A model generated the notes under the pieces. The model was not told the DNA's origin. It did not search any database and saw nothing but the letters and a program-made list of their open reading frames with translations. DNA of 64,000 nt from JAQGMJ01 sp036498945 (GTDB lineage Bacteria > Pseudomonadota > Gammaproteobacteria > Burkholderiales > JAEUOS01): the NCBI GenBank assembly GCA_036498945.1, contig DASYEQ010000094.1, positions 14,942 through 78,941 on the forward strand, given 5' to 3'. The position numbers and the translations under genes are program-made. The stretch's first letter is position 1. Every line of letters starts with the position of its first letter. Shown here piece after piece: positions 16,287 to 24,586 of this stretch.

Positions 16287-16799
16287 GTGGCAAATACGGG
16301 TGCGGGCAATCGCGCCGGATGGACGATAGATGCGTTCCGCTTTGCGGAAGGCGGCGCCATCCAGGAGAGCGAGCTTATTGCTGAAGATTTGCCGCGCCTG
16401 GCCGAAAGCGCGGTGGCGCCCTTGCAGGCGTTTCACGCCAAGGTTGCCGGGGTGCGGTCGCCGCGCGGCAAGCCGGGGCTGGAGCTCTGGCTTTCCGGGC
16501 GCGTGACGGTAAGCTGCCAGCGCTGCCTGAAACCGCTGGAACTCGAGCTCGACCCGCATGCCGGCTTCGAGCTGGAGCGCAGCGAGGCGCAGGCTGACGC
16601 GGCGGGGCTGGACGAAGACGAGTTCTGGGACGCGGTGGTGGGGTCGGAACGTTTCGACCTGAAACAGTTGTGCGAGGACGAGTTGCTGCTGGCGGTGCCG
16701 TTTGCCCCGATGCACGCGTCCTGCGAGCCGGTGGGGGCGACCGAAGCGGGCGAGAGGGTTTCGCCGTTCGCCGCGCTGGCGCAGTTGAAAAAGAAGTAA
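16287..16799 (+). CDS. yceD: YceD/DUF177 family protein
   Basis: The protein has 170 aa, the usual partner gene directly upstream of rpmF. Family members carry paired cysteines, seen here as VSCQRC near residues 75-80 and ASCEP near 150. Bacterial and chloroplast homologues are linked to 23S rRNA maturation. Translation starts at GTG 16287; the 30 bases before it contain AGGAT. The gap to rpmF is 50 bases and holds the rpmF ribosome site. Confidence 0.93.
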   Translation: MANTGAGNRAGWTIDAFRFAEGGAIQESELIAEDLPRLAESAVAPLQAFHAKVAGVRSPRGKPGLELWLSGRVTVSCQRCLKPLELELDPHAGFELERSEAQADAAGLDEDEFWDAVVGSERFDLKQLCEDELLLAVPFAPMHASCEPVGATEAGERVSPFAALAQLKKK

Positions 16800-16849
16800 C
16801 GAAAAGATTTCGTAGTCGCGGTTTTCACAGGTTTCATCAGGAGAGCATC

Positions 16850-17029
16850 ATGGCTGTTCAGCAAAACAAGAAGTCCCCGTCCAAGCGCGGCATGCATCGT
16901 GCCCACGACTTTCTGACCAATCCGCCGCTGGCCATCGAGCCGACCACGGGCGAGGCGCACCTGCGCCATCACATCAGCCCGACCGGCTACTACCGCGGCA
17001 AGAAGATCGTCAAGATCAAGGGCGAATAA
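16850..17029 (+). CDS. rpmF: Large ribosomal subunit protein bL32
   Basis: 59 aa, beginning AVQQNKKSPSKRGMHRAHD, which is the bL32 signature, and rich in Lys and Arg. It ends with a YYRGKKIVKIKGE tail usual for betaproteobacteria. It lacks the zinc-binding cysteines of the C+ type, so it is the zinc-independent form. ATG 16850 is preceded by CAGGAGA. It sits between yceD and plsX as in most proteobacteria. Confidence 0.98.
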   Translation: MAVQQNKKSPSKRGMHRAHDFLTNPPLAIEPTTGEAHLRHHISPTGYYRGKKIVKIKGE

Positions 17030-17093
17030 GGTCCGCCGACGGCTTGAAGTTGATGCTTCCCGTCGCCGGTTTTAATTCCCCCTGCGGGCGCGG

Positions 17094-18164
17094 ATGACCG
17101 TCATCATCGCCATCGACGTGATGGGCGGGGACCATGGTCCCCGCGTCACGGTGCCGGCAGCCCTGGCGTTCATCCAGCGCCATGCCGACGCCGAAGTGAT
17201 CCTGGTCGGCCAGGAAGAGCCGATTGCCGCCGAACTCAAGCGCGCGAAGTTCAATGCCGCGCCGGGTTCGCGCGTGCGCGTGCACCCGGCCGCGCAAGTC
17301 ATCACCATGGACGATGCCCCCGCGCAGGCGCTCAGGCGCAAGCGCGACTCGTCCATGCATGCCGCCGTCACCCTGGTGAAAGAGGGCGAAGCGCATGCCG
17401 CCATCTCCGCCGGCAATACCGGCGCCTGGATGGCGATTTCCAGTTTCGTGCTGCGGACTTTGCCGGGCATCGACCGCCCGGCGATCTGCGCGCCGATGCC
17501 CAATCAGTCCGGCGGGTCCACCTATGTGCTGGACCTGGGCGCCAACGTCGATTGCAAGGCGCAACATCTCTACCAGTTCGCCCTCATGGGCAGCGCGCTG
17601 GTCGCATCGGTGGAGCACAAGGCCAAGCCGGTGGTGGGCCTGCTCAACATCGGCGAGGAAGAGATCAAGGGCAACGAGACGGTGAAGGAAGTCGCCGAGA
17701 TTCTGCGCGCGGCGCACGAACGCGGCGAAATCGAATTCTTCGGCAACGTCGAAGGCAACGACATCTTCAAGGGCACGGCGGATGTGGTGGTGTGCGACGG
17801 TTTCGTCGGCAACGTGCTGCTCAAGACCTCTGAAGGGCTGGCGCAGATGTTTTCGCGCTCGCTGAAGGAAGAGTTCACCAGCAGCCTGGTGCGCAAGTTC
17901 TGCGCGTTGTTCGCCATGCCGGCCGTCAACGCCTTCCGCCGCCGCTATGATCCGCGGCGCTACAACGGCGCCTGCCTGCTGGGCTTGAACGGGCTGGTGG
18001 TGAAAAGCCACGGCTCGGCCGATGTGTTCGCCTACGGCTGCGCGCTCAACCGCGCCTACGAAGCCGTGCATAATGGATTGCAGGAAGGCATCGCCGGGCG
18101 CATCGCCCTGCATGCCGATTCGGCGCCCCCGGCGCCCGCCGCTCCCATCGAAGCCGCTGTCTGA
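17094..18164 (+). CDS. plsX: Phosphate acyltransferase PlsX
   Basis: 356 aa. PlsX makes acyl-phosphate from acyl-ACP at the membrane surface, the first step in phosphatidic acid synthesis with PlsY. The start IIAIDVMGGDHGP (3-15) and the blocks SAGNTGAWM, LDLGANVD, NIGEEEIKGN and DGFVGNVLLK are all present. The last 15 residues are Pro/Ala-rich. It lies 64 bases after rpmF and 22 bases before fabH. Confidence 0.97.
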   Translation: MTVIIAIDVMGGDHGPRVTVPAALAFIQRHADAEVILVGQEEPIAAELKRAKFNAAPGSRVRVHPAAQVITMDDAPAQALRRKRDSSMHAAVTLVKEGEAHAAISAGNTGAWMAISSFVLRTLPGIDRPAICAPMPNQSGGSTYVLDLGANVDCKAQHLYQFALMGSALVASVEHKAKPVVGLLNIGEEEIKGNETVKEVAEILRAAHERGEIEFFGNVEGNDIFKGTADVVVCDGFVGNVLLKTSEGLAQMFSRSLKEEFTSSLVRKFCALFAMPAVNAFRRRYDPRRYNGACLLGLNGLVVKSHGSADVFAYGCALNRAYEAVHNGLQEGIAGRIALHADSAPPAPAAPIEAAV

Positions 18165-18186
18165 GCATTCCGCCAGCTATCTCGTC

Positions 18187-19149
18187 ATGACCTACGCGCG
18201 CATCACCGGCACCGGCAGCTATTTGCCCGGCGAGCCTGTCAGCAATCTCGATCTGGTGGCGCGCGGCATCGATACTTCGGATGAGTGGATCGTCGAGCGC
18301 ACCGGCATCCGCACGCGTCACCTGGCGCCCGAAGGCACCGCGACCAGCGACCTGGCGCTGCATGCGGCGCGCATGGCGCTGGATGCCGCCGAAGTTTCGC
18401 CGCTGGACATCGACCTGATCATCGTCGCCACCTCCACGCCGGATTACGTCTTCCCCAGCACCGCCTGCCTGCTGCAGGCCAAGCTCGGCATCAAGGGCGG
18501 CGCCGCCTTCGACGTGCAGGCGGTGTGCACCGGTTTCATCTACGCGCTCGCCACCGCGGACGCGATGATCAAGAGCGGCATGCACAAAAAGGCGCTGGTG
18601 GTCGGTGCCGAAGTGTTTTCCCGTATCCTCGACTGGCGCGACCGCGGCACCTGCGTGCTGTTCGGCGACGGCGCCGGCGCGGTGGTGCTGGAAGCATCGG
18701 AGACTCCCGGCATCCGGGCTTCCAGTCTGCATGCCGACGGCAGCCAGGTCGGCATTTTGTGCGTGCCGGGGCAGGTCGCCAATGGCGCGGTCAGCGGCGA
18801 CCCGTTTTTGCGCATGGACGGCCAGGCGGTATTCAAGCTGGCGGTGCGGGTGCTGGATGAAGTGGCGCGCGAGACGGCGGCCAAGGCCGGCCTGGAACTG
18901 ACCGAGATCGACTGGCTGATTCCGCACCAGGCCAATGTACGCATCCTCAACGCCACGGCAAAAAAGCTCGGCCTGCCGGCGGACAATCTGGTGGTCACCG
19001 TGGATCGCCACGGCAATACCTCGGCGGCTTCGATCCCGCTGGCGCTGGATCGCTGGATGCGCGCCGGGCGCATCAAGCCCGGCCAGCAGGTGATGCTCGA
19101 AGGCGTGGGCGGCGGCTTCACCTGGGGCGCAGTGCTGGTGCAGATGTAG
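18187..19149 (+). CDS. fabH: 3-oxoacyl-ACP synthase III
   Basis: 320 aa. FabH starts fatty-acid elongation by condensing acetyl-CoA with malonyl-ACP. The catalytic triad is visible: Cys in DVQAVCTGF, His in IPHQANVRI and Asn in HGNTSAASI. ATG 18187 is chosen because YARITGTGSYLP is the normal N-terminus; the frame is open back into plsX. fabD follows 49 bases later. Confidence 0.98.
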   Translation: MTYARITGTGSYLPGEPVSNLDLVARGIDTSDEWIVERTGIRTRHLAPEGTATSDLALHAARMALDAAEVSPLDIDLIIVATSTPDYVFPSTACLLQAKLGIKGGAAFDVQAVCTGFIYALATADAMIKSGMHKKALVVGAEVFSRILDWRDRGTCVLFGDGAGAVVLEASETPGIRASSLHADGSQVGILCVPGQVANGAVSGDPFLRMDGQAVFKLAVRVLDEVARETAAKAGLELTEIDWLIPHQANVRILNATAKKLGLPADNLVVTVDRHGNTSAASIPLALDRWMRAGRIKPGQQVMLEGVGGGFTWGAVLVQM

Positions 19150-19198
19150 GTGCAGGTTCCCCTCGCGGGGATTATTGAAAAAGTCTGGAGACAACAGA

Positions 19199-20128
19199 AT
19201 GAAGTTGGCTATCGTTTTTCCCGGGCAGGGATCGCAGAAGGTCGGCATGATGGCCGGCTTCGCCGATTCGGCGATTGTGCGCGAGACATTCAAGCAGGCT
19301 TCCGACGCGCTCGGAGAAGACCTCTGGGTGATGACCGAGACCGGTCCCGCCGAAGTGCTTTCCTCCACCGTCAACACGCAGCCGGTGATGCTCGCCGCCG
19401 CCTACGCGATGTACCGTGCCTGGGTGGAAGCGGGCGGTCCCGCGGCCGCCGTGATGGCCGGGCACTCACTGGGCGAGTACACCGCGCTTACCGCTGCCGG
19501 CGCATTGAAATTCGCCGACGCAGTGCCCCTGGTGCGCTTTCGCGCCCAGGCGATGCAGGAAGCCGTGCCCATGGGTACCGGCGGCATGGCCGTGGTAATG
19601 GGCCTGGAAGCCGAGGCCGTGCGCAAGCTCTGCCAAGAGTCCGCGCAGGGCGAGGTGGTGGAAGCGGTGAACTTCAACGACCAGACGCAGATCGTCATCG
19701 CCGGCAGCAAGAACGCGGTCGAGCGCGCCATGGCCGGCGCGAAAGCTGCCGGCGCCAAGCGCGCGCTGCCGCTGCCGGTTTCCGCGCCGTTCCACTCCTC
19801 GCTGCTCAAGCCGGCGGCCGACCGCCTGCGCGAAAAGCTGGCGAGCGTGGAAATCAGCGAGCCGAAGATCCCGGTGATCCACAACTTCAACGTCATCAGC
19901 CACAGCACCGCCGCCGAGATCCGCGAAGTGCTGGCGCAGCAGGCCTCCAACCCGGTGCGCTGGGTGGAGACGGTGCAAAAGATGGCCGCCGAAGGCGTGA
20001 CTCACGCAGTGGAAATCGGTCCGGGCAAGGTGCTGCAAGGCCTGATCAAGCGCGTCGCGCCCGACATCCAGGCGCTCGCCGTGACTGACGCCGAATCCCT
20101 CAAGACCACCTTGGAGGCGCTCAAATGA
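19199..20128 (+). CDS. fabD: Malonyl-CoA:ACP transacylase
   Basis: 309 aa. FabD loads malonyl groups onto AcpP. It shows FPGQGSQ (7-13), the nucleophile motif GHSLGEY near 90 and the histidine motif APFHSSLL. ATG 19199 follows a GGAG site; an in-frame ATG at 19175 would add eight residues that do not fit the family. Its last four bases (ATGA) overlap fabG. Confidence 0.98.
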   Translation: MKLAIVFPGQGSQKVGMMAGFADSAIVRETFKQASDALGEDLWVMTETGPAEVLSSTVNTQPVMLAAAYAMYRAWVEAGGPAAAVMAGHSLGEYTALTAAGALKFADAVPLVRFRAQAMQEAVPMGTGGMAVVMGLEAEAVRKLCQESAQGEVVEAVNFNDQTQIVIAGSKNAVERAMAGAKAAGAKRALPLPVSAPFHSSLLKPAADRLREKLASVEISEPKIPVIHNFNVISHSTAAEIREVLAQQASNPVRWVETVQKMAAEGVTHAVEIGPGKVLQGLIKRVAPDIQALAVTDAESLKTTLEALK

Positions 20129-20877
20129 GTCTCGCGGATAGTCTCGCAAATGAGGTCGCGCTGGTCACCGGCGCTTCGCGCGGCATCGGCCGCGGCATCG
20201 CCGCGCTGCTGGCGCAACAAGGCGCCATCGTGATCGGCACCGCCACCAGCGAAGCCGGCGCGCAATCCATCACCGAGGCGCTCAAGGCCCTGGGCGAGAA
20301 AAACCGTGGCGCAGTGCTCAACGTCGACGACGCCGCGGCCATCGAGCCGCTGCTCGACGACATCAAGAAAAGCACCGGCGCCGTTTCCATTCTGGTCAAC
20401 AATGCCGGCATCACCCGCGACACGCTGGCCATGCGCATGAAAGACGACGACTGGGACGCGGTGATCCAGACCAATCTTTCCGCCGTGTTCCGCCTGTCAC
20501 GCGCCGTGCTGCGCGACATGATGAAGGCCAAGGGGGGGCGTATCATCAACGTCACTTCCGTCGTCGGGCACGCCGGCAATCCCGGCCAGCTCAATTACGC
20601 CGCCGCCAAATCCGGCGTCTCCGGCATGACGCGGGCATTGGCGCGCGAAATCGGCAGCCGCGGCATCACTGTCAACTGCGTGGCGCCGGGCTTCATCGAC
20701 ACCGACATGACCAAGGGCTTGGGCGAGGCGCAGAGCGCCGCGCTGATGACGCAGATTCCCCTCGGGCGCCTGGGGACGGTGGAAGATATCGCCGCCGCCG
20801 TCGCCTTCCTCGCATCCCCCGCCGCCGGCTATATCACGGGCACCACGCTGCACGTGAACGGCGGCATGTACATGTAG
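20125..20877 (+). CDS. fabG: 3-oxoacyl-ACP reductase
   Basis: 250 aa short-chain dehydrogenase that reduces 3-oxoacyl-ACP with NADPH. The Rossmann glycine motif TGASRGIGRG is at 14-23, NNAGITRD at about 92, and the catalytic tyrosine/lysine motif YAAAKSG follows NVTSVVGHAG. The C-terminus ends NGGMYM as in true FabG. The start codon overlaps the fabD stop, indicating coupled translation. Confidence 0.98.
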   Translation: MSLADSLANEVALVTGASRGIGRGIAALLAQQGAIVIGTATSEAGAQSITEALKALGEKNRGAVLNVDDAAAIEPLLDDIKKSTGAVSILVNNAGITRDTLAMRMKDDDWDAVIQTNLSAVFRLSRAVLRDMMKAKGGRIINVTSVVGHAGNPGQLNYAAAKSGVSGMTRALAREIGSRGITVNCVAPGFIDTDMTKGLGEAQSAALMTQIPLGRLGTVEDIAAAVAFLASPAAGYITGTTLHVNGGMYM

Positions 20878-20954
20878 CCGCTTTTACGTAGCTGGTCACG
20901 TATTTTCGTCGCGCGGTTTTTCGCTGCTGTGCAGCGGGAAATCCCCGCCAAAGC

Positions 20955-20963
20955 TGTTAAAAT
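20955..20963 (+). promoter_or_regulatory. Possible extended -10 promoter for acpP
   Basis: TG followed by TTAAAAT lies 44 bases before the acpP start, in the 129-base fabG-acpP gap. No good -35 box is seen, so this is a weak call; a separate acpP promoter would agree with the high expression of acyl carrier protein. Confidence 0.35.
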
Positions 20964-21006
20964 CGCGCCGCTTTTATTTTTTCAATCGGGAAGGAGTCCC
21001 AAGCAA

Positions 21007-21243
21007 ATGGATAACATCGAACAACGCGTGAAGAAGATCGTCGCCGAGCAGCTGGGCGTGAACGAGGCCGAGATCAAGAACGAGTCCTCGTTTGTCGACG
21101 ATCTCGGCGCGGATTCCCTCGATACCGTCGAATTGGTGATGGCGCTGGAAGACGAGTTCGAAACCGAGATTCCCGACGAAGAGGCCGAGAAGATCACCAC
21201 CGTGCAGCAAGCGGTCGACTACATCAATTCGCACAAGAAATAA
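21007..21243 (+). CDS. acpP: Acyl carrier protein
   Basis: 78 aa, acidic. The phosphopantetheine attachment serine is S37 in GADSLDTVEL. AcpS, encoded at 34.5 kb in this same window, adds the prosthetic group. An AAGGAG ribosome site sits at ideal distance before ATG 21007. fabF follows after 53 bases with its own strong ribosome site. Confidence 0.99.
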   Translation: MDNIEQRVKKIVAEQLGVNEAEIKNESSFVDDLGADSLDTVELVMALEDEFETEIPDEEAEKITTVQQAVDYINSHKK

Positions 21244-21296
21244 GAACCAGCGTCTCAAGCTTCCAGATTCACTAGAGCAGACAGAAGGAGCCGTTC

Positions 21297-22559
21297 GTGG
21301 CATTCGGCAACACCAAGCGCAGAGTAGTGGTCACCGGCCTGGGGATCGTTTGCCCGATCGGCAATACCGTCGACGAAGCGTGGGCGGCGGCGCTGGCCGG
21401 CAAGTCCGGCATCACCCGCATCACCCGCTTCAACCCCGAAGATGAAAAACTTCCCATCGCCTGCCACATCGCCGGCGAAGTGAAGAACTTCGACCTTGAG
21501 CAGTACATGCCGGCAAAAGAAGCGCGCCACATGGACATCTTCATGCACTACGGCATCGCCGCGGGCATGCAGGCGCTCAAGGACTCGGGCCTGGAAGTCA
21601 CCGAGGCCAACCGCGACAACATCGGCGTCAACGTCGGCTCCGGTATCGGCGGCCTGCCGATGATCGAGGCGCAGCACAACGTGATGCTGGAGCGCGGCGC
21701 GCGCCGCATCTCGCCGTTCTTCATCCCGGCCACGATCATCAACCTGATCTCCGGCCACCTGTCGATGATGTTCGGCCTGCGCGGCCCGAATCTCGCCTGC
21801 GTCACCGCCTGCGCCACCGGCAACCACTGCATCGGCGAATCGGCGCGCCTGATCGAATACGGCGATTGCGACGTGATGCTCACCGGCGGCGCCGAGGCCG
21901 CCGTCACGCCGCTGGCGATGGGCGGTTTCGCCGCCGCACGCGCGCTATCGCTGCGCAATGACGACCCTGCCACCGCCAGCCGCCCGTGGGACATCGACCG
22001 CGACGGCTTCGTGCTGGGCGAGGGCGCCGGCGTGGTGGTCCTCGAAGAATACGAACACGCCAAAAAGCGCGGCGCCAAGATTTACTGCGAGCTCGCCGGC
22101 TACGGCCTGTCGGGCGATGCCCACCACATGACCGCGCCTCTGGAAGACGGCGACGGCGCGCGCCGCTCCATGGTGGGCGCGCTGCGCAACGCCGGCGTCA
22201 AGCCGGAAGAGGTGCAATACGTCAACGCCCACGGCACCTCCACGGGCCTGGGCGACCTGGCAGAGACCATCGCGGTCAAGCGCACCTTCGGCGACCATGC
22301 GAAAAAGCTGGTGGTCAACTCGACCAAGTCGATGACCGGCCACCTCTTGGGCGCCGCCGGTGGCATCGAGGCGGTGTTTTCCGCGATGGCGGTGAAAAAC
22401 CAGATCTCGCCGCCCACCATCAACATTTTCAACCAGGACCCGCAATGCGACCTGGACTATTGCGCCGGCCAGGCGCGCGAACTGAAAATCGACGCCGCGC
22501 TCTCCAATTCCTTCGGCTTCGGCGGCACCAACAGCACCCTGGTTTTCAAGCGCGTGTGA
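21297..22559 (+). CDS. fabF: 3-oxoacyl-ACP synthase II
   Basis: 420 aa. FabF performs the elongating condensations of fatty-acid synthesis. The active-site cysteine is C172 in TACATGNHCIG; the two histidines lie in NAHGTST and KSMTGHLLGAAGG. Translation starts at GTG 21297 after GAAGGAG. A 6-bp GC hairpin (22562-22579) follows the stop codon. Confidence 0.98.
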   Translation: MAFGNTKRRVVVTGLGIVCPIGNTVDEAWAAALAGKSGITRITRFNPEDEKLPIACHIAGEVKNFDLEQYMPAKEARHMDIFMHYGIAAGMQALKDSGLEVTEANRDNIGVNVGSGIGGLPMIEAQHNVMLERGARRISPFFIPATIINLISGHLSMMFGLRGPNLACVTACATGNHCIGESARLIEYGDCDVMLTGGAEAAVTPLAMGGFAAARALSLRNDDPATASRPWDIDRDGFVLGEGAGVVVLEEYEHAKKRGAKIYCELAGYGLSGDAHHMTAPLEDGDGARRSMVGALRNAGVKPEEVQYVNAHGTSTGLGDLAETIAVKRTFGDHAKKLVVNSTKSMTGHLLGAAGGIEAVFSAMAVKNQISPPTINIFNQDPQCDLDYCAGQARELKIDAALSNSFGFGGTNSTLVFKRV

Positions 22560-22561
22560 GG

Positions 22562-22579
22562 CCGGGGCTTTCTCCCCGG
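22562..22579 (+). terminator. Weak hairpin after fabF
   Basis: CCGGGG and CCCCGG pair around CTTTCT three bases after the fabF stop. There is no T-run, so termination may be partial. Confidence 0.35.
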
Positions 22580-22620
22580 TGGGCGCGGCAGGTCGATGCC
22601 GGCGACGGTAAGATGCGTCC

Positions 22621-23076
22621 ATGCAACTGATCCGGATCGGGTTTTCCCGCCGTTTTTCCGCCCTCAGATGGGCCGCGGTCACCCTCACGCTGGGGGTGGC
22701 GCTATGGCTGATTTTTGCCTTGCCGGGTACCTGGGGCGTGGTGGCGGCGATCGCGGCGGTATTGCCGGTGGCCGCCGTCCTGCGCGCCCGCAACCCCGCC
22801 GGCAGCCTGCGGCTGCGTCGCGAGGGCTTTTGCGAATGGATTGCGCCGGGTGCGGCGCCGATTGAAATGGTAGTCGATGGACTGTTCGGCGAAGCCGGCT
22901 GGCTGGTGCTGCGCCTGACCGGGCGTGAAGGCGGCCGGCCGGGCGGGAAAAGCGGCGTCACCCTGGTGCTGGCGCCTGACGCCGTCGTTGCCGAAGAGCG
23001 GCGTCAGTTGCGCGTCTGGTTGCGCCTGGCGGCCCCGCGCGCGACGTTGAACTCAAGGAGCCTCCAATGGTCCTAA
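22621..23076 (+). CDS. YgfX/CptA-like small membrane protein
   Basis: 151 aa. Two predicted membrane helices lie at about 16-55 (AVTLTLGVALWLIFALPG, then VVAAIAAVLPVAAVL), followed by a soluble beta-rich tail ending in LVLAPDAVVAEERRQLRVWLRL. This layout and tail resemble the YgfX (CptA) family, studied in E. coli as a membrane partner of SdhE and proposed as a toxin acting on cytoskeletal proteins. The family call rests on layout and the tail pattern only. It lies between fabF and rpoE, a usual spot for such a gene in betaproteobacteria. No SdhE-type partner is adjacent. Confidence 0.55.
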   Translation: MQLIRIGFSRRFSALRWAAVTLTLGVALWLIFALPGTWGVVAAIAAVLPVAAVLRARNPAGSLRLRREGFCEWIAPGAAPIEMVVDGLFGEAGWLVLRLTGREGGRPGGKSGVTLVLAPDAVVAEERRQLRVWLRLAAPRATLNSRSLQWS

Positions 23077-23217
23077 TGGCGCATGGCAACATGCGGGCCG
23101 CGGTGGGCGCGGCCGGCCGCATGAACAAGCGGGGCTGCCGCCCGGCGCACCCGCAAATGACTGACGCTGCCTGCTCCGTATTCCGTCGTCATAAGAACAT
23201 TAAGTTAGGGTAGGCGG

Positions 23218-23817
23218 TTGTCGGATAAAGATATCGATCAGCAGCTGGTTGCGCGCGCGCAACAGGGGGACAAGCAAGCCTTCGAGCTGCTCGTCGCCAA
23301 GTACCAGCGCAAGCTGCTGCGCCTGATCTCGCGCCTGGTGCGGGACCCTGCCGAGGCCGAAGATGTGGCGCAGGACGCCTTCATCAAGGCCTATCGCGCG
23401 CTGCCGCAGTTCCGCGGCGACTCCGCTTTTTATACCTGGCTTTACCGCATTGGCGTCAATACGGCGAAAAATTACCTGGTTTCCCAAGGTCGCCGCCCCC
23501 CTTCCTCGACTGAAAAAGACGCGGAAGAAGCTGAAACTTTTGATGATGCCGATGCACTAAGAGACATCAACACCCCGGAATCGATTTTGCTGTCGAAGGA
23601 AATCGCCAACACCGTCAACGCGGCGATGGCGAAGCTGCCCGAGGAACTGCGCACCGCCATCAGCCTGCGCGAGATCGAAGGCCTCTCCTACGACGAAATC
23701 TCCGAGGTGATGAACTGCCCGATCGGCACCGTGAGATCGCGGATCTTCCGGGCGCGCGAGGCGATTGCCGCGGAGTTGCGGCCGCTGCTCGGAACCTCTG
23801 CCGATCAGCGTTGGTAA
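23218..23817 (+). CDS. rpoE: RNA polymerase sigma-E factor
   Basis: 199 aa extracytoplasmic-function sigma factor. Region 2 includes DPAEAEDVAQDAFIKAYRAL and FYTWLYRIGVNTAKNYL; region 4 includes LREIEGLSYDEISEVM and PIGTVRSRIFRAREAI. It directs transcription of envelope-stress genes. Translation begins at TTG 23218, giving the usual SDKDIDQQLVARAQQGD N-terminus, with a purine-rich TAGGGTAGG site before it. rseA and rseB, its membrane regulators, follow. Confidence 0.97.
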   Translation: MSDKDIDQQLVARAQQGDKQAFELLVAKYQRKLLRLISRLVRDPAEAEDVAQDAFIKAYRALPQFRGDSAFYTWLYRIGVNTAKNYLVSQGRRPPSSTEKDAEEAETFDDADALRDINTPESILLSKEIANTVNAAMAKLPEELRTAISLREIEGLSYDEISEVMNCPIGTVRSRIFRAREAIAAELRPLLGTSADQRW

Positions 23818-23986
23818 GTGACGAAAAATGTCAGTTTGGAAGCGGTGGGCGGGACGTAAAGGTTAAAGGAAGTTAAACACGCAATTTGTGCGGGAACATA
23901 CGGTCGAAGCGGCGTGTGGTTAAAAAGCCAAGAAGCAATCTAGAGCGGGATAGGCAGGAAGAAGCATTTCAGGTAAGGTGAGCGTG

Positions 23987-24586
23987 ATGATCACTCAGCA
24001 ACAAATCAGCGAGTCGGGCGCCATAACCCCGCTTGAGTCGCTTTCCGCCTGCATGGACGGCGAGGCCGGCCAGCATGGCGATCTACTGGTGCAAGTCGGT
24101 TCCGACGAGGAACTGCGAGCCCAGTGGAGCGTGTTCCACTGTATCGGCGACGTCCTGCGCAGCGACGAATTGTCCTGCCACGCCGACAGCTTCAACCGGC
24201 GCTTCGCCGCCAAGCTCGCCGCCGAGCCGCACGTCTTCGCGCCGCGCGCCGCCCGCGCCGTGGCCGCGCGCCAGGCCGAACTGCAGCGTGCGCGCTGGAT
24301 CAAGCCGGCCTCCCTTGCCGCATCGCTGGCCGCCGTCGCGGTGGTTGCCACCGTGGCAATGCAGCAGTGGACCACCACCGCCGGCAACCCGGCCGGCCCC
24401 AGCGTTGCCGCCCTGGTGTCCCCGCAGCAAGCCGGGCAAATGACCCCGGTGGCCGCGCCGGTGACGCCATCGCAGCAGATGGCGCAAGCCAGCCTGCCCA
24501 GCGTATACCTGATGGCGCATCGCCAGTTCGCTTCGCAGCGAACCGCGCTTTACGTGCAGACCGTCGCGCATGACAGTGGCAAGTAG
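23987..24586 (+). CDS. rseA: Sigma-E negative regulatory protein RseA
   Basis: 199 aa. The N-terminal anti-sigma domain has the LSACMDGEAG block near 18-27 and binds RpoE. One membrane helix lies at about 106-124 (LAASLAAVAVVATVAM). The periplasmic part is Pro/Gln-rich and ends in a region that meets RseB. ATG 23987 has AAGG eight bases upstream; GTG 23978 and 23984 are in-frame alternatives. The 169-base gap after rpoE is unusually long. The reading frame overlaps rseB by 17 bases. Confidence 0.92.
   Translation: MITQQQISESGAITPLESLSACMDGEAGQHGDLLVQVGSDEELRAQWSVFHCIGDVLRSDELSCHADSFNRRFAAKLAAEPHVFAPRAARAVAARQAELQRARWIKPASLAASLAAVAVVATVAMQQWTTTAGNPAGPSVAALVSPQQAGQMTPVAAPVTPSQQMAQASLPSVYLMAHRQFASQRTALYVQTVAHDSGK

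Noticed and set aside
23885..23920. GGAACAT stretch before rseA as a sigma-E autoregulated promoter
   Set aside because: No matching -10 element (TCTGA-like) at 15-17 bases.
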